Below, piece after piece: positions 1 to 9,300 of a stretch of DNA of 64,000 nucleotides. Position 1 is the first letter of the stretch, and each line of letters starts with the position of its first letter. Source of the DNA: Chitinophagaceae bacterium LGM1 (lineage in GTDB: Bacteria; Bacteroidota; Bacteroidia; Chitinophagales; Chitinophagaceae). The stretch is taken from assembly GCA_018604165.1 (NCBI GenBank), contig CP075895.1:1077501-1141500 (forward strand), written 5' to 3'. The notes under the pieces are model-generated. The model worked only from the letters and a program-made list of their open reading frames with translations. It was not told the origin of the DNA and searched no databases. The position numbers were made by a program, and so were the translations under genes.

Positions 1-832
<832 letters not shown>

Positions 833-1042
833 TTATTTAGTCGTAAGTAATAAGTAATCAGTCGAAAGTCCGCAAGGTGTCTTTCTACTCAAGACTATGG
901 ACTAAGGCTATGCCGTAAAAATTGCTTTCTTGATATGTCACCTTATTAGTCGTAAGTGGTAAGTGGTAAGTCATGAGTTCGTGAGTTGTATAAAAGCAAC
1001 TTCCTACTTTATACTAACTACTTTCTACTCCAAGACAAAGGT
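833..1042. repeat. 23S-5S spacer with short AGTCGTAAGT-type repeats
   Basis: The spacer between 23S and 5S contains no tRNA. It holds imperfect copies of TAGTCGTAAGT (about 838-848 and 947-957), each followed by a run of GTAAGT/GTAAGTC-like units, and two blocks of CTTTCTACTC (about 881-890 and 1021-1030). The pieces look like remnants of a short degenerate intergenic repeat. A role in rRNA processing is possible but is only inference. Confidence 0.5.
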
Positions 1043-1156
1043 CTTATGGTGGTATTGCCGAGGGTGTTCACCTCTTCCCTTTCCGAACAGAGAAGTTAAG
1101 CCCCTCATGGCCGATGGTACTGCACCACAATGCGGGAGAGTAGGTAGCTGCCATAT
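1043..1156 (+). rRNA. rrf: 5S ribosomal RNA
   Basis: The conserved 5S core is present: CCTCTTCCCTTTCCGAACAG, then GAAGTTAAG, CCGATGGTACTGC and GGGAGAGTAGGTAG. The terminal helix pairs the segment near TATGGTGG with the segment near TGCCATA, which sets the ends to within a few bases. It lies about 210 bases after the 23S gene, as in a normal rRNA operon, and is followed by a strong terminator. A long frame that runs through the 5S gene (963-1787) is an artefact upstream of the real DinB-like start. Confidence 0.95.
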
Positions 1157-1165
1157 TTATTTACA

Positions 1166-1202
1166 AATCCCCGTTAGTATCACACTAACGGGGATTTTTT
1201 GT
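1166..1202 (+). terminator. Terminator of the rRNA operon
   Basis: A perfect 13-bp stem (AATCCCCGTTAGT paired with ACTAACGGGGATT, 1166-1178 with 1184-1196) has a 5-base loop and runs directly into a T-rich tail. It sits ten bases after the 5S gene, a textbook intrinsic terminator. Confidence 0.95.
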
Positions 1203-1265
1203 TTTAAGGATTTTTATATCCATACTTGTAAGTATTTCCAGAAATTGCAATTAAATTTCACAAGT

Positions 1266-1787
1266 ATGGAATTCAATCTTCAGCAGTCTTTGCCAATATT
1301 AGAACGCACACCAGTCGTAATCAAATACTTACTTCAGGATTTGGATGATGAATGGATTATGAATAATGAAGGTGGTGATACTTGGAGTCCGTATGATGTA
1401 GTAGGACATCTTATTCATGGAGAAAATCATGATTGGATAGCTAGGGTGAAAATTACACTTCGCAATGATGGTAATAATCACTATGAACCATTTAATCGTA
1501 CGGCGATGTTTGAAGAAAGCAAGGGTAAATCGCTTCGTCAGCTGTTGCAAGAATTTGAAGATTTAAGAGGAGTTAGCTTAGCTCAACTCAGACAATTAAA
1601 TATACAACCACAAGACCTTGATAAAACAGCCATACACCCTTCATTTGGTGTTGTAACATTAAGACAATTATTGTCAACTTGGGTAGCACATGATTTAAGC
1701 CATATTGTACAGATCAGCAGAACTATGGCAAAACAATACAAAGAAGAAGTAGGTCCATGGAAAGAGTATCTATCTGTAATGAAATAG
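1266..1787 (+). CDS. DinB-like family protein (putative metal-dependent)
   Basis: A 173-residue protein of the DinB/YfiT helical-bundle superfamily. Members hold a metal with three histidines, and several act as thiol-dependent transferases; the substrate here is unknown. The expected histidines are visible: H48, H51 and H55 in HLIHGENH, and H142 and H146 in VAHDLSH. The start is the ATG at 1266, because the frame continues upstream through the 5S gene, which cannot be coding. A near-match to the -7 promoter element (TAAATTTC, 1252-1259) ends six bases before this ATG, so the leader would be very short. The gene is convergent with the next one. Confidence 0.85.
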   Translation: MEFNLQQSLPILERTPVVIKYLLQDLDDEWIMNNEGGDTWSPYDVVGHLIHGENHDWIARVKITLRNDGNNHYEPFNRTAMFEESKGKSLRQLLQEFEDLRGVSLAQLRQLNIQPQDLDKTAIHPSFGVVTLRQLLSTWVAHDLSHIVQISRTMAKQYKEEVGPWKEYLSVMK

Positions 1788-1802
1788 AAGATGTTTTTTC
1801 AC

Positions 1803-2453
1803 CTAAAACTTATTCTTCTTCCTGAAATCGCCTCGCTTCCATGCTTCAAAAAACTCACCCCATGCAAGCGGGTTGAAAATATTAGACGGGCGCGCTTGTC
1901 CGTAGTAAACAGCGTTTTGTGATTGTATTTGTTGATAAGCTGCCTGATTTTCTCTGCCATCGCGCGGCATACTATAAGCCAGTGCACGTAGCATCAGGCT
2001 ATTAGTATTACGGCGGGCTATTTCATATTTATCGTCAGGTATATTCCAGTGTTTGAACGCGTAGTCAAATTGTTCTCTCGATGGCAGCGGGCGAATGATA
2101 GTTTCAGGCAGGTAAAAAGTGTCTTGTGTCATTAATTGTATTAAGGAGAAATAATGACCTTTGATATCTCTAGGTATTACAAACTGTTTTGGGCGATAAC
2201 CGATTTCAGAAAATTGCAACGTATCGCCCTTATATGCAACGATAGAAAAAACACCCATTTCACTTGATTCTACACCCCTGTTTTTGCCTTTCACTATTAC
2301 TACAACATTTGGCACAGCACGCAAGCTGTCAGCTGTCATGGTTACACCATTTATTTGTATAATGTTTTCATCAGCATCTTGCGCAAATGCACTAATGGCT
2401 ACAGAACAAATGCAGCTAAATAAAAAAAGTCTTAGCAGGGCTTGCTTCATCAT
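1803..2453 (-). CDS. Secreted carboxypeptidase-regulatory-like domain protein
   Basis: A 216-residue exported protein. It has a signal peptide (LFLFSCICSVAISAFAQ) and then a region resembling the CarboxypepD_reg-like fold found at the start of TonB-dependent receptors and in many Bacteroidota envelope proteins (VPNVVVIVKG...GVFSIVAYKGDTLQFSEIGYRPKQF). The C-terminal 90 residues are charged and unassigned. The ATG at 2453 is chosen over the in-frame TTG three codons upstream, and the next codon is also ATG. It probably sits in the periplasm or envelope; its function is unknown. Confidence 0.75.
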   Translation of the reverse strand: MMKQALLRLFLFSCICSVAISAFAQDADENIIQINGVTMTADSLRAVPNVVVIVKGKNRGVESSEMGVFSIVAYKGDTLQFSEIGYRPKQFVIPRDIKGHYFSLIQLMTQDTFYLPETIIRPLPSREQFDYAFKHWNIPDDKYEIARRNTNSLMLRALAYSMPRDGRENQAAYQQIQSQNAVYYGQARPSNIFNPLAWGEFFEAWKRGDFRKKNKF

Positions 2454-2558
2454 ACGTACCAAAGTTAGTTACTTTAACGGTATCAAGATATATATTGAGG
2501 CAATCTATATGCAATAACCATATCAGTATTATTATTTACAAAGAAAACTGTTATGGCT

Positions 2559-2566
2559 TATTTTTG
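2559..2566 (+). promoter_or_regulatory. -7 promoter element before mrp
   Basis: TATTTTTG matches the Bacteroidota consensus TAnnTTTG and is followed by CA. It lies 35 bases before the mrp start codon. A -33 TTTG is not clear; TTTA occurs near 2535. Confidence 0.45.
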
Positions 2567-2600
2567 CAGACTTCATTTCCACTATTAACAAAGGTTTAGT

Positions 2601-3701
2601 ATGATAACGAAAGAGGCGGTAATTAAGGCATTGAGCAACGTGCAGGAACCCGATTTAGGGAAAGACCTTGTAACGCTTAATATGGTGCAGGATGTAGAAA
2701 TTGATGGCAAAAATGTGACATTCACAGTAGTGCTTACTACGCCTGCCTGCCCGCTGAAAGAGATGATTGAAAAAGCCTGTATCAACGCTATCCATATACT
2801 GGTAGATAAAGAGGCGGTAGTAAAGGTAAATATGACTGCCAATGTTGGTTCTAACCGCAAGGATAATAAAGCGGTGCTGTCTGGTGTGAAGAATATCATC
2901 ATGGTGGCATCTGGTAAGGGTGGTGTAGGTAAGTCAACCATTGCTGTAAACCTTGCCTTGGGTTTGGCGCAAGAGGGTGCGAAAGTAGGACTGCTTGATG
3001 CTGATATATACGGTCCGTCTGTACCCATCATGTTGGGCTTGCGCGATGAGCGTCCAAAGATGATAGATGTAAATGGCAAAGGTATGATAGTGCCGTTAGA
3101 GCGTTATGGTATCAAAGCTATGTCAATAGGTTTGTTAGTAGATGAAAAACAGGCTGTGATATGGCGTGGACCAATGGCAAGCTCTGCATTAAAGCAGTTT
3201 ATTAGTGATGTACATTGGGGCGAGTTGGATTATCTCGTTATCGACCTGCCGCCTGGTACGGGCGATGTGCATTTGACTTTAGTACAAGCCGTACCAGTAA
3301 CTGGTGCAGTTATTGTATCTACACCGCAAGCAGTTGCAGCAGCAGATGCTAAAAAAGCTATCATGATGTTTAAACAGCCTAATATTAATATACCAATATT
3401 GGGTATGGTTGAAAATATGGCATATTTCACACCTGCTGAATTGCCTGAAAATAAATACTACATCTTTGGCAAAGGTGGCGCGCAACAAATGGCAGAGCAA
3501 TTTGAATTACCTTTCTTAGGAGAAGTGCCATTGGTGCAAAGCATACGCGAAGGTGGCGATAGAGGCATTCCAGCTATATTGGATGATGAATCTTTGACGA
3601 AAGAAATATTTACTACACTAACACAAAAAATAGCCAGAAATATTTCTATCCGTAATGCAGATTTAGAGCCAACTAAAGTAGTGGAGATAACTCATTATTA
3701 G
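2601..3701 (+). CDS. mrp: Mrp/ApbC-type P-loop ATPase, iron-sulfur cluster carrier
   Basis: A 366-residue cytoplasmic ATPase of the Mrp/NBP35 family, which carries Fe-S clusters to target proteins. Residues 1-80 form a MIP18 (DUF59) domain with a cysteine in TPACPL. A deviant Walker A motif follows (SGKGGVGKST, 104-113), with downstream DADIYGPS and DLPPGTGD motifs. The segment that carries a CxxC cluster ligand in E. coli Mrp reads MAYFTPAELPENKYYIFG here, without cysteines. From memory this is usual in Bacteroidota homologues, but it bears on how the cluster is held. The gene has a -7 element 35 bases upstream and overlaps the convergent downstream gene by 4 bases. Confidence 0.95.
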   Translation: MITKEAVIKALSNVQEPDLGKDLVTLNMVQDVEIDGKNVTFTVVLTTPACPLKEMIEKACINAIHILVDKEAVVKVNMTANVGSNRKDNKAVLSGVKNIIMVASGKGGVGKSTIAVNLALGLAQEGAKVGLLDADIYGPSVPIMLGLRDERPKMIDVNGKGMIVPLERYGIKAMSIGLLVDEKQAVIWRGPMASSALKQFISDVHWGELDYLVIDLPPGTGDVHLTLVQAVPVTGAVIVSTPQAVAAADAKKAIMMFKQPNINIPILGMVENMAYFTPAELPENKYYIFGKGGAQQMAEQFELPFLGEVPLVQSIREGGDRGIPAILDDESLTKEIFTTLTQKIARNISIRNADLEPTKVVEITHY

Positions 3702-4024
3702 TCAGGAAAATTGTACCGCACGCCGTTTGCTTCTATGTATTCGCCGATGCGTTGAATGATAAGTTCGTCATTGGCTCGGGCAATAATTAATACATCGTAG
3801 TCTGTGCCTGTATAGGTTGATAGTGCAGCATGCACATCATTTGTATTATTATATTTATCAATGAAAATATCACAGTCTTCTCTGCTAAAAGGTGCTACAG
3901 CAACGTGCAATACTTCACAGGGAAATGCTTCTTCGTCGGTATGTATTATCAATTCCGTACCCTCAAGGTCTTCAAAGTCTTCACAAATTTCGGTTGCCTG
4001 TTCGTGTGTAAATGCCTTCATCAT
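3698..4024 (-). CDS. Conserved hypothetical protein, 108 residues
   Basis: A small acidic protein (EICEDFEDLEG, DEEAFPCEVL) with no signal peptide or membrane segment. I do not recognise the family. It is the last gene of a minus-strand operon: its ATG (4022-4024) overlaps the symporter stop codon as TAATG, so translation is probably coupled. A second ATG follows immediately. The C-terminal end overlaps the mrp stop codon by 4 bases. The coupling ties its expression to the transporter, but nothing in the sequence shows a role. Confidence 0.75.
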   Translation of the reverse strand: MMKAFTHEQATEICEDFEDLEGTELIIHTDEEAFPCEVLHVAVAPFSREDCDIFIDKYNNTNDVHAALSTYTGTDYDVLIIARANDELIIQRIGEYIEANGVRYNFPD

Positions 4025-5712
4025 TAAGCTATTCGTTTATTAATGTTTGTTTTTACAGGTATTATCAAACTAATAAGTATTACCAAGATTGCACCAATCA
4101 CATTGAGCCATAAAAAAGAAACCACATCGGCTATGTAAATACCGATAATGACAGCTTCTGTAACAATGGCTGCTATAAATACACTGCTGCCTGCCACTCG
4201 TTTTATATAAAACGCAACAAGGAATATGCCTAGTATGGTGCCATAAAATAATGAGCCTAAAATGTTGACTGCCTCTATCAATGAACCCATGCGTGTTGCA
4301 AACATAGCTACTGCTATACAGAATACCCCCCAACCCAAGGTATGCAGCCTGCCAAGTAATAATTGTTTTTTTTCGCTTAACGGTTCTTTGTTATTAAGCA
4401 ATTGCAAGTCAACAAGCGATGAGGAAGCCAGCGAGTTGATGGCGGCAGATATAGACCCCCAAGATGCTAAAAAAATGACTGCGAATAGCAAACCCACTAA
4501 TCCCTTTGGCAAATTGTGCTTAATGAAATAGAGGAAAATATAGTTGGTGTCGTTTGCATCTTTGCTATATCCGTAGCGTGTTATTCTGTGCTGTATAGTA
4601 TCTCTGATGGTTTTAATGCTTGCTTGTGTTTTTTTGAAGTTTTGCAACAGTGTAGCATCTGTTCTTTCAGTTTGCTTTTGTGCAGCTAATTTGGCGGCTT
4701 GTGTTTGGTATTGTGTATGCAGCAACGCATATTGCTCCTCAAACTGCATTGCTTCAACGGGCTGATTTTCTATGTAAGTATTGTAAGCTGCATCATTAAA
4801 GTATAAGGGGGCAGGCTTAAAACTATAAAGCGCAAATAACAATGCGCCTATTAATAGTATGCCAAACTGCATGGGTATTTTCACGATGCCGTTCATCAAT
4901 AGTCCGTTACGGCTTTCTGTTGTGTCTTTAGCAGTAATATATCGTCCCACCTGGCTTTGGTCTGTACCGAAATAGGATAGTGCCAGAAAAAATCCGCCAA
5001 TGATACCACTCCATATATTGTATTTATCTTTCCAGCTAAAGTCTATTGTTATGACATTCAACTTGCCCGACTTGCCTGCAACATACAATGCATCACTGAT
5101 GCCTAAACCATCTGGCATATTTGCCACTACTAAATAGCCCGCCACAGCAATGGCTGAGAGTATTATAAGGAATTGTATTTTTTGTGTATGTGCTACTGCT
5201 TTCGCGCCGCCACTATAGGTGTAGATAATTAGTAGTCCGCCTGTAATGATGTTAGTAAGATAAATATTCCAACCCATAATGGACGACAGGATAATAGACG
5301 GAGCATATATACTGATACCTGTTGATAATCCACGAGATAAAAGAAACAATAAAGATGTAAGCCCCCTTGTCTTTCTGTCAAATCTGGTTTCAAGGTATTC
5401 GTAAGCGGTATATACATTCAGCTTTTGAAAAATGGGTATGAATGTTATGCTGATAACCACCATGGCTATAGGTAAGCCAAAGTAGTATTGCACAAAACGC
5501 ATACCATCTGTATATGCCTGCCCCGGTGCTGAAAGAAAAGTGATGGCACTTGCCTGTGTCGCCATAATGCCCAGCAGCACTACATACCAGGGCATGTTTT
5601 TATCGGCCAGCAGATAGGTTTTACTGCCATGCTGCCCACGCCCTTTATACACCCCATAAGCTATCATGCCAATGAGTGTTGTAAATAATACTATCCAGTC
5701 GAGTGTGCTCAT
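4024..5712 (-). CDS. Sodium:solute symporter (SSS family)
   Basis: A 562-residue inner-membrane transporter of the SSS family, which couples uptake of a sugar, acid or amino acid to sodium. About 13 hydrophobic helices are visible, with family motifs in LLADKNMPWY, GIMATQASAITFLSAPGQAY and WGSISAAINSLASSS. A charged, Gln/Lys-rich loop of about 80 residues (around 310-390) interrupts the membrane region. The start is the ATG at 5712 (MSTLDW) rather than 30 bases upstream, because that ATG forms an ATGA overlap with the stop of the tiny gene before it. The substrate cannot be told from sequence; the secreted deacetylase upstream suggests an amino sugar or derivative. Confidence 0.88.
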   Translation of the reverse strand: MSTLDWIVLFTTLIGMIAYGVYKGRGQHGSKTYLLADKNMPWYVVLLGIMATQASAITFLSAPGQAYTDGMRFVQYYFGLPIAMVVISITFIPIFQKLNVYTAYEYLETRFDRKTRGLTSLLFLLSRGLSTGISIYAPSIILSSIMGWNIYLTNIITGGLLIIYTYSGGAKAVAHTQKIQFLIILSAIAVAGYLVVANMPDGLGISDALYVAGKSGKLNVITIDFSWKDKYNIWSGIIGGFFLALSYFGTDQSQVGRYITAKDTTESRNGLLMNGIVKIPMQFGILLIGALLFALYSFKPAPLYFNDAAYNTYIENQPVEAMQFEEQYALLHTQYQTQAAKLAAQKQTERTDATLLQNFKKTQASIKTIRDTIQHRITRYGYSKDANDTNYIFLYFIKHNLPKGLVGLLFAVIFLASWGSISAAINSLASSSLVDLQLLNNKEPLSEKKQLLLGRLHTLGWGVFCIAVAMFATRMGSLIEAVNILGSLFYGTILGIFLVAFYIKRVAGSSVFIAAIVTEAVIIGIYIADVVSFLWLNVIGAILVILISLIIPVKTNINKRIA

Positions 5713-5813
5713 TGCCAGTATTGAGTGAACAGGTAATAACAAACAATCTGTAACAATAGTGCTATCAACACTACCGCATAACGCTTATTCCAGTTTTGTT
5801 TATTATCTGTCAT
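5709..5813 (-). CDS. 34-residue single-pass membrane peptide
   Basis: A short gene missed by length cut-offs. It starts at ATG (5811-5813), two bases after the stop of the PIG-L gene, and its TGA overlaps the symporter ATG as ATGA. The peptide has a polar start (MTDNKQNWNKR), one hydrophobic helix (YAVVLIALLLQIVCYYLF) and a short aromatic tail (TQYWQ). Its position between two genes without spare bases argues strongly that it is translated. Small one- or two-helix subunits accompany other secondary transporters (MetS with MetP, YhdT with PanF), so an accessory subunit of this symporter is the natural inference. Confidence 0.7.
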   Translation of the reverse strand: MTDNKQNWNKRYAVVLIALLLQIVCYYLFTQYWQ

Positions 5814-5815
5814 AT

Positions 5816-8275
5816 TTATTTTCCTGCATTCAGCATATTCAGCAGCAGGCGTATAGCACCCTTGTTGCCTGCCGGCAACTGCCTGAAAAATGCCAGCGAT
5901 GTATAAATATAATGCCCTTTACCATACTGTGCATATAGCGTACCACCATCTAATGGTTTTTCGCCTGTGTCATTCATGCGGAAGAGCGGCTTGTATTTAT
6001 CATCCCACTTACCTGCAAAGTATAGTCCACGCTCTTGTACCCAATCTGCAAAGTCCTCGTTTGTAATTTTGTTGGGACTGTTCAGTATTTTATGTTTCGC
6101 ATCCAGTAGTGTAATAGTAGCGTCTTCTTCCGTTACACGTTGGTTGGCAAGTGTTATAGGGTATGGGCCAAGGTTAGTAGTTGCCATATCCTGTAGGGTA
6201 TTGTATTGCATTACCAACGTACCCCCGTTTTGTACATATTGGTTTAGTATGTGCATCCAATAGTTCATGCGCTTTTCTGTATTAATAACACGAACACCTG
6301 TAAGGATGGCATCGTATTTTTTTAGGCGTTCAAGCGTCATGTCTTGCTCACTGAGTATATCTACCTGCAATCCTGCCAATCTCAATACTTCTGCCACATT
6401 ATCGCCCGCACCTTCTATATAACCTATGCGTTTAACAGTACTCTTCCAGTTGCTACGCAATACTTTTGCATACGCTGGCGTAAAGTATTGTAACGTAGGC
6501 AGGTGCTCATATTTAATGATGTTTTGTTCTCTTGCACACAATCCGTTCTCTGTTTGCAGGTTGGCAAGCAGGTAAAAATCTTCTTTGGAAAATGCGTTCA
6601 CTTCTTTGCTGCTGAATTTTGCTACTATCACAGTATCAATGCCTTTTTGCAGATTCAGTCCTTTTACTTCGTACACCATATCTTTACTATACACCACTAA
6701 GCTTGTATTGCTGATGTTTTTGTTGGGGTGAATACGCACAGTCGCTTGCACACTACCATCGGCAGCGGCAACTATCAGTCCTGAAGTAAATTCTACTGAT
6801 GCATCCGGTACTATTCGCAATTGTTCAATAACATCACCATGTGTAGGGTCCAGTTTTTTGAATGACAGTGGTACATTCAATGCAAAGTTGCTACCGGCAA
6901 TGCGTATGTTGGCAGTTACATATAATTGATGCGTTGTTGTAGGGTAGCCAATCAGGCTGTCAGCAGGTACTATAAAATGTCCGTTGTCGTTGTTGCCATC
7001 TATCAGCCAGTACGGTTCTGTATAAGCGGCATTGTTGGGTATTGTTATCTTTTTTTCAAAACTCAACAGGCTGTCTTTACCAAGTTGCACTTTTAAAGCA
7101 GTGTCAGTTTGCAGCCATTTTACACCATTCAGCAATACGGGTACATCACTACGTGCTATGATGCGCAAAGTAAAGGGTAGTGTTTCGCCTCTTGTGGCTT
7201 CTGCTTGTCTTGTATATACTTCTGCCATCAATCCGCTGCAATGCAATATCAGTGCGTCCAGTTCTTTTAGCTTTTGTGTACGCCAGTAGTTGTTCTTTAC
7301 TGTTTCTATTTCTTTGCTTAACGCTAGCAGTGCTTTCAGCGACTTTTCGGGACGGTTGAAGTCGTAAGCATTTAGAATGTCTTGTATTTGTTCGCCAATC
7401 TCAGCCCTGCCAACACGCCCCCATGTTATATCTATCCCGTCAAACAAAGATGTTTTGATGCTATCGCCTGCAACTAACTTGAAATATTCTGTTTGTACGC
7501 CTGGTGTGCTGGGTGTGCCTGCTCCCTGGCTACGGTGTATGCTACGGCTGATGCCTGCTAACTCGCCATAACCCATGCCTATACCGGGGCTGTACTGTCC
7601 AACCGATAGTTTAAACTGATCTTCAGCTGTTGTGTTTCTGTCGCCGAAGCGAAATGAGTTGAATAATACACGCTTCGGTTGCCATGCTTTATAATACTTT
7701 AGTTGTTCCGGGTACATGGTTTTGTCGCCACTTACTTTGTAGGCTTCCTCTGCGAGTATTGCAGATGCCGCGTGTTGACCATGTCCCGCATTAGCATTGG
7801 GTGGGAAACGGCATATTACTACATCCGGGCGAAACTTGCGGTATATCCATGCCACGTCTTTCGTAAGCAATGCTTTATCCCAGTGTTTGAAAGTTTCATC
7901 AGCATTTTTAGAAAAACCAAAATCAATAGCACGGGTAAAGTATTGGCCTGCACCATCCATTTTACGAGCTTCCAGCAGCTCGTGTGTACGTATCAGCCCT
8001 AAAGCAGATCCTTGTTCATTTCCCAATATATTCTGCCCGCCATCACCACGCGTCAGCGACAGGTAGGCGGTATTGATATGCTGGTCGTTTACCAACCATG
8101 CCAGCAGACGAGTGTTTTCATCGTCAGGGTGGGCTGCAAGGTATAGTACATTCACCAGATTATTTAGTTGTGCTATCTCGTGATATATCTGTGTGCTGGA
8201 TGCCGGTCGAACCTGCTGTGCCTCTGTGTGTATAGCAGATAATGCGAGTATACCGATGGTTAATAGTTTCTTCAT
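5816..8275 (-). CDS. Secreted PIG-L family deacetylase with large C-terminal extension
   Basis: An 819-residue exported enzyme. A signal peptide (to about residue 19, ending TEAQ) is followed by a PIG-L/LmbE domain: the metal motif HPDDE (49-53), TRGDGGQN and the third metal-site motif HGQH (165-168). PIG-L enzymes remove N-acetyl groups from GlcNAc-like substrates with zinc. The remaining 550 residues include beta-rich segments and a C-terminal part with a flavodoxin/amidotransferase-like look (VKRIGYIEGAGDNVAEVLR, YDAILTGVRVIN). The start is the ATG at 8275; the frame extends upstream only to a TTG that lies inside a terminator tail. It is first in the operon with the micro-peptide and the symporter. 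Confidence 0.85.
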   Translation of the reverse strand: MKKLLTIGILALSAIHTEAQQVRPASSTQIYHEIAQLNNLVNVLYLAAHPDDENTRLLAWLVNDQHINTAYLSLTRGDGGQNILGNEQGSALGLIRTHELLEARKMDGAGQYFTRAIDFGFSKNADETFKHWDKALLTKDVAWIYRKFRPDVVICRFPPNANAGHGQHAASAILAEEAYKVSGDKTMYPEQLKYYKAWQPKRVLFNSFRFGDRNTTAEDQFKLSVGQYSPGIGMGYGELAGISRSIHRSQGAGTPSTPGVQTEYFKLVAGDSIKTSLFDGIDITWGRVGRAEIGEQIQDILNAYDFNRPEKSLKALLALSKEIETVKNNYWRTQKLKELDALILHCSGLMAEVYTRQAEATRGETLPFTLRIIARSDVPVLLNGVKWLQTDTALKVQLGKDSLLSFEKKITIPNNAAYTEPYWLIDGNNDNGHFIVPADSLIGYPTTTHQLYVTANIRIAGSNFALNVPLSFKKLDPTHGDVIEQLRIVPDASVEFTSGLIVAAADGSVQATVRIHPNKNISNTSLVVYSKDMVYEVKGLNLQKGIDTVIVAKFSSKEVNAFSKEDFYLLANLQTENGLCAREQNIIKYEHLPTLQYFTPAYAKVLRSNWKSTVKRIGYIEGAGDNVAEVLRLAGLQVDILSEQDMTLERLKKYDAILTGVRVINTEKRMNYWMHILNQYVQNGGTLVMQYNTLQDMATTNLGPYPITLANQRVTEEDATITLLDAKHKILNSPNKITNEDFADWVQERGLYFAGKWDDKYKPLFRMNDTGEKPLDGGTLYAQYGKGHYIYTSLAFFRQLPAGNKGAIRLLLNMLNAGK

Positions 8276-8287
8276 ATTGGTTTTCAA

Positions 8288-8322
8288 AAAAACAAACCCA
8301 CAGTATATTGTTACTGTGGGTT
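8288..8322 (-). terminator. Terminator after the first DUF2911 gene
   Basis: A perfect 11-bp stem (AACCCACAGTA, 8295-8305, with TACTGTGGGTT, 8312-8322) has a 6-base loop. Read on the minus strand it runs into TTTGTTTTTTT. It separates the DUF2911 gene from the PIG-L operon, so the latter needs its own promoter. Confidence 0.85.
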
Positions 8323-8371
8323 ATGTAAATTAATAAATCGAAATGAGTATCTGAGATACCCGCTTCAAACT

Positions 8372-9214
8372 TTAAGATTTTTTGTAGCTGTTTATCAGCT
8401 TTGTCATGTTATTTACATATTCAGCTTCAAAAGCAGAACCTTTTGCTACTTCCATAGCTTTGTTTGCTGCACTGATAGCTAAGTCTTTATTACCCATCTT
8501 TTGTGCAATACGTGCTTTCAAGCTCCACATCCAGAAAGCTTTGGGGTTAGCTTCCAATGCTTTGTCAAGATAGGTTGCTGCTTTGTCTAGGTGCTGGTTA
8601 GTTTCAAAATAGTAGTTAGCTGCCTGAAAATAAGGGATAGTAGGATTGTTGATGGCTTTATCTATAGATGCATTCAGGCGTTCTTCGTTATTCGCGATTA
8701 CGGGTAAAACAACTTTTGTTTTTTCCCATGCCAGCTCAATATTGCAAGTGCTGTATGTAATATTGCTGATGTTGATGGTGAATGTTTGTACGTTTTTGTC
8801 TAATGCTTTGGGAGCTATTTTGAAGCGAGCAACATCATCTGCCTTGTCATAACCTGCATTGCCCCAATTACCAACACCTTTGTTCAGGATAATTTCCCAT
8901 TCCGTTGCACCCGGTATTGTGTATAAAGCATACTCACCTGCTTTCACTGCTTGTCCGCCAATGGTTACATCTTCGCCAAACTTTACTTTGGTGGCAGAGT
9001 TGGCACCAGTGCGCCATACATTGCCAAAAGCTACCAGTTCGCCGAATATTTTACGTCCGCGCATAGACGGGCGACTGTAAGAAATCTCGATGCTTGAAGT
9101 TGAGAATTCCTGCGTCAGTTTAGATGTCGGGCTTAATGAAGGCAGTTTTAAATCCTGTGCCTGCACATTAGCCGTAAACAAAGCTGCAAATAATAAAAAA
9201 GAAAGATGTTTCAT
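8372..9214 (-). CDS. DUF2911 domain protein with C-terminal TPR repeats
   Basis: A 280-residue exported protein. The signal peptide ends near ANVQAQ. The DUF2911 domain follows (about 25-170), recognisable by IEISYSRPSMRGRKIFGELV, VWRTGANSATKVKF and VKAGEYALYTIPG. Residues 180-280 are helical with TPR character (AATYLDKALEANPKAFWMWSLKARIAQKMGNKDLA, quoted only in outline as a two-helix repeat). DUF2911 has no known function. It is a close relative of the next gene, from the same strand and 86 bases away, so the pair probably arose by duplication. It ends in a strong terminator. Confidence 0.85.
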   Translation of the reverse strand: MKHLSFLLFAALFTANVQAQDLKLPSLSPTSKLTQEFSTSSIEISYSRPSMRGRKIFGELVAFGNVWRTGANSATKVKFGEDVTIGGQAVKAGEYALYTIPGATEWEIILNKGVGNWGNAGYDKADDVARFKIAPKALDKNVQTFTINISNITYSTCNIELAWEKTKVVLPVIANNEERLNASIDKAINNPTIPYFQAANYYFETNQHLDKAATYLDKALEANPKAFWMWSLKARIAQKMGNKDLAISAANKAMEVAKGSAFEAEYVNNMTKLINSYKKS

Positions 9215-9300
9215 ATGTATGTTTTTTTCAGAGTGCCAAAAATACGACTATTAGATTACACCCTGCACTAAAAATACAATAGGGCTATATCTATCACATA

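Noticed and set aside
963-1265. Open frame upstream of the DinB-like gene
   Set aside because: It runs through the 5S rRNA gene and its terminator; the real start is the ATG at 1266.
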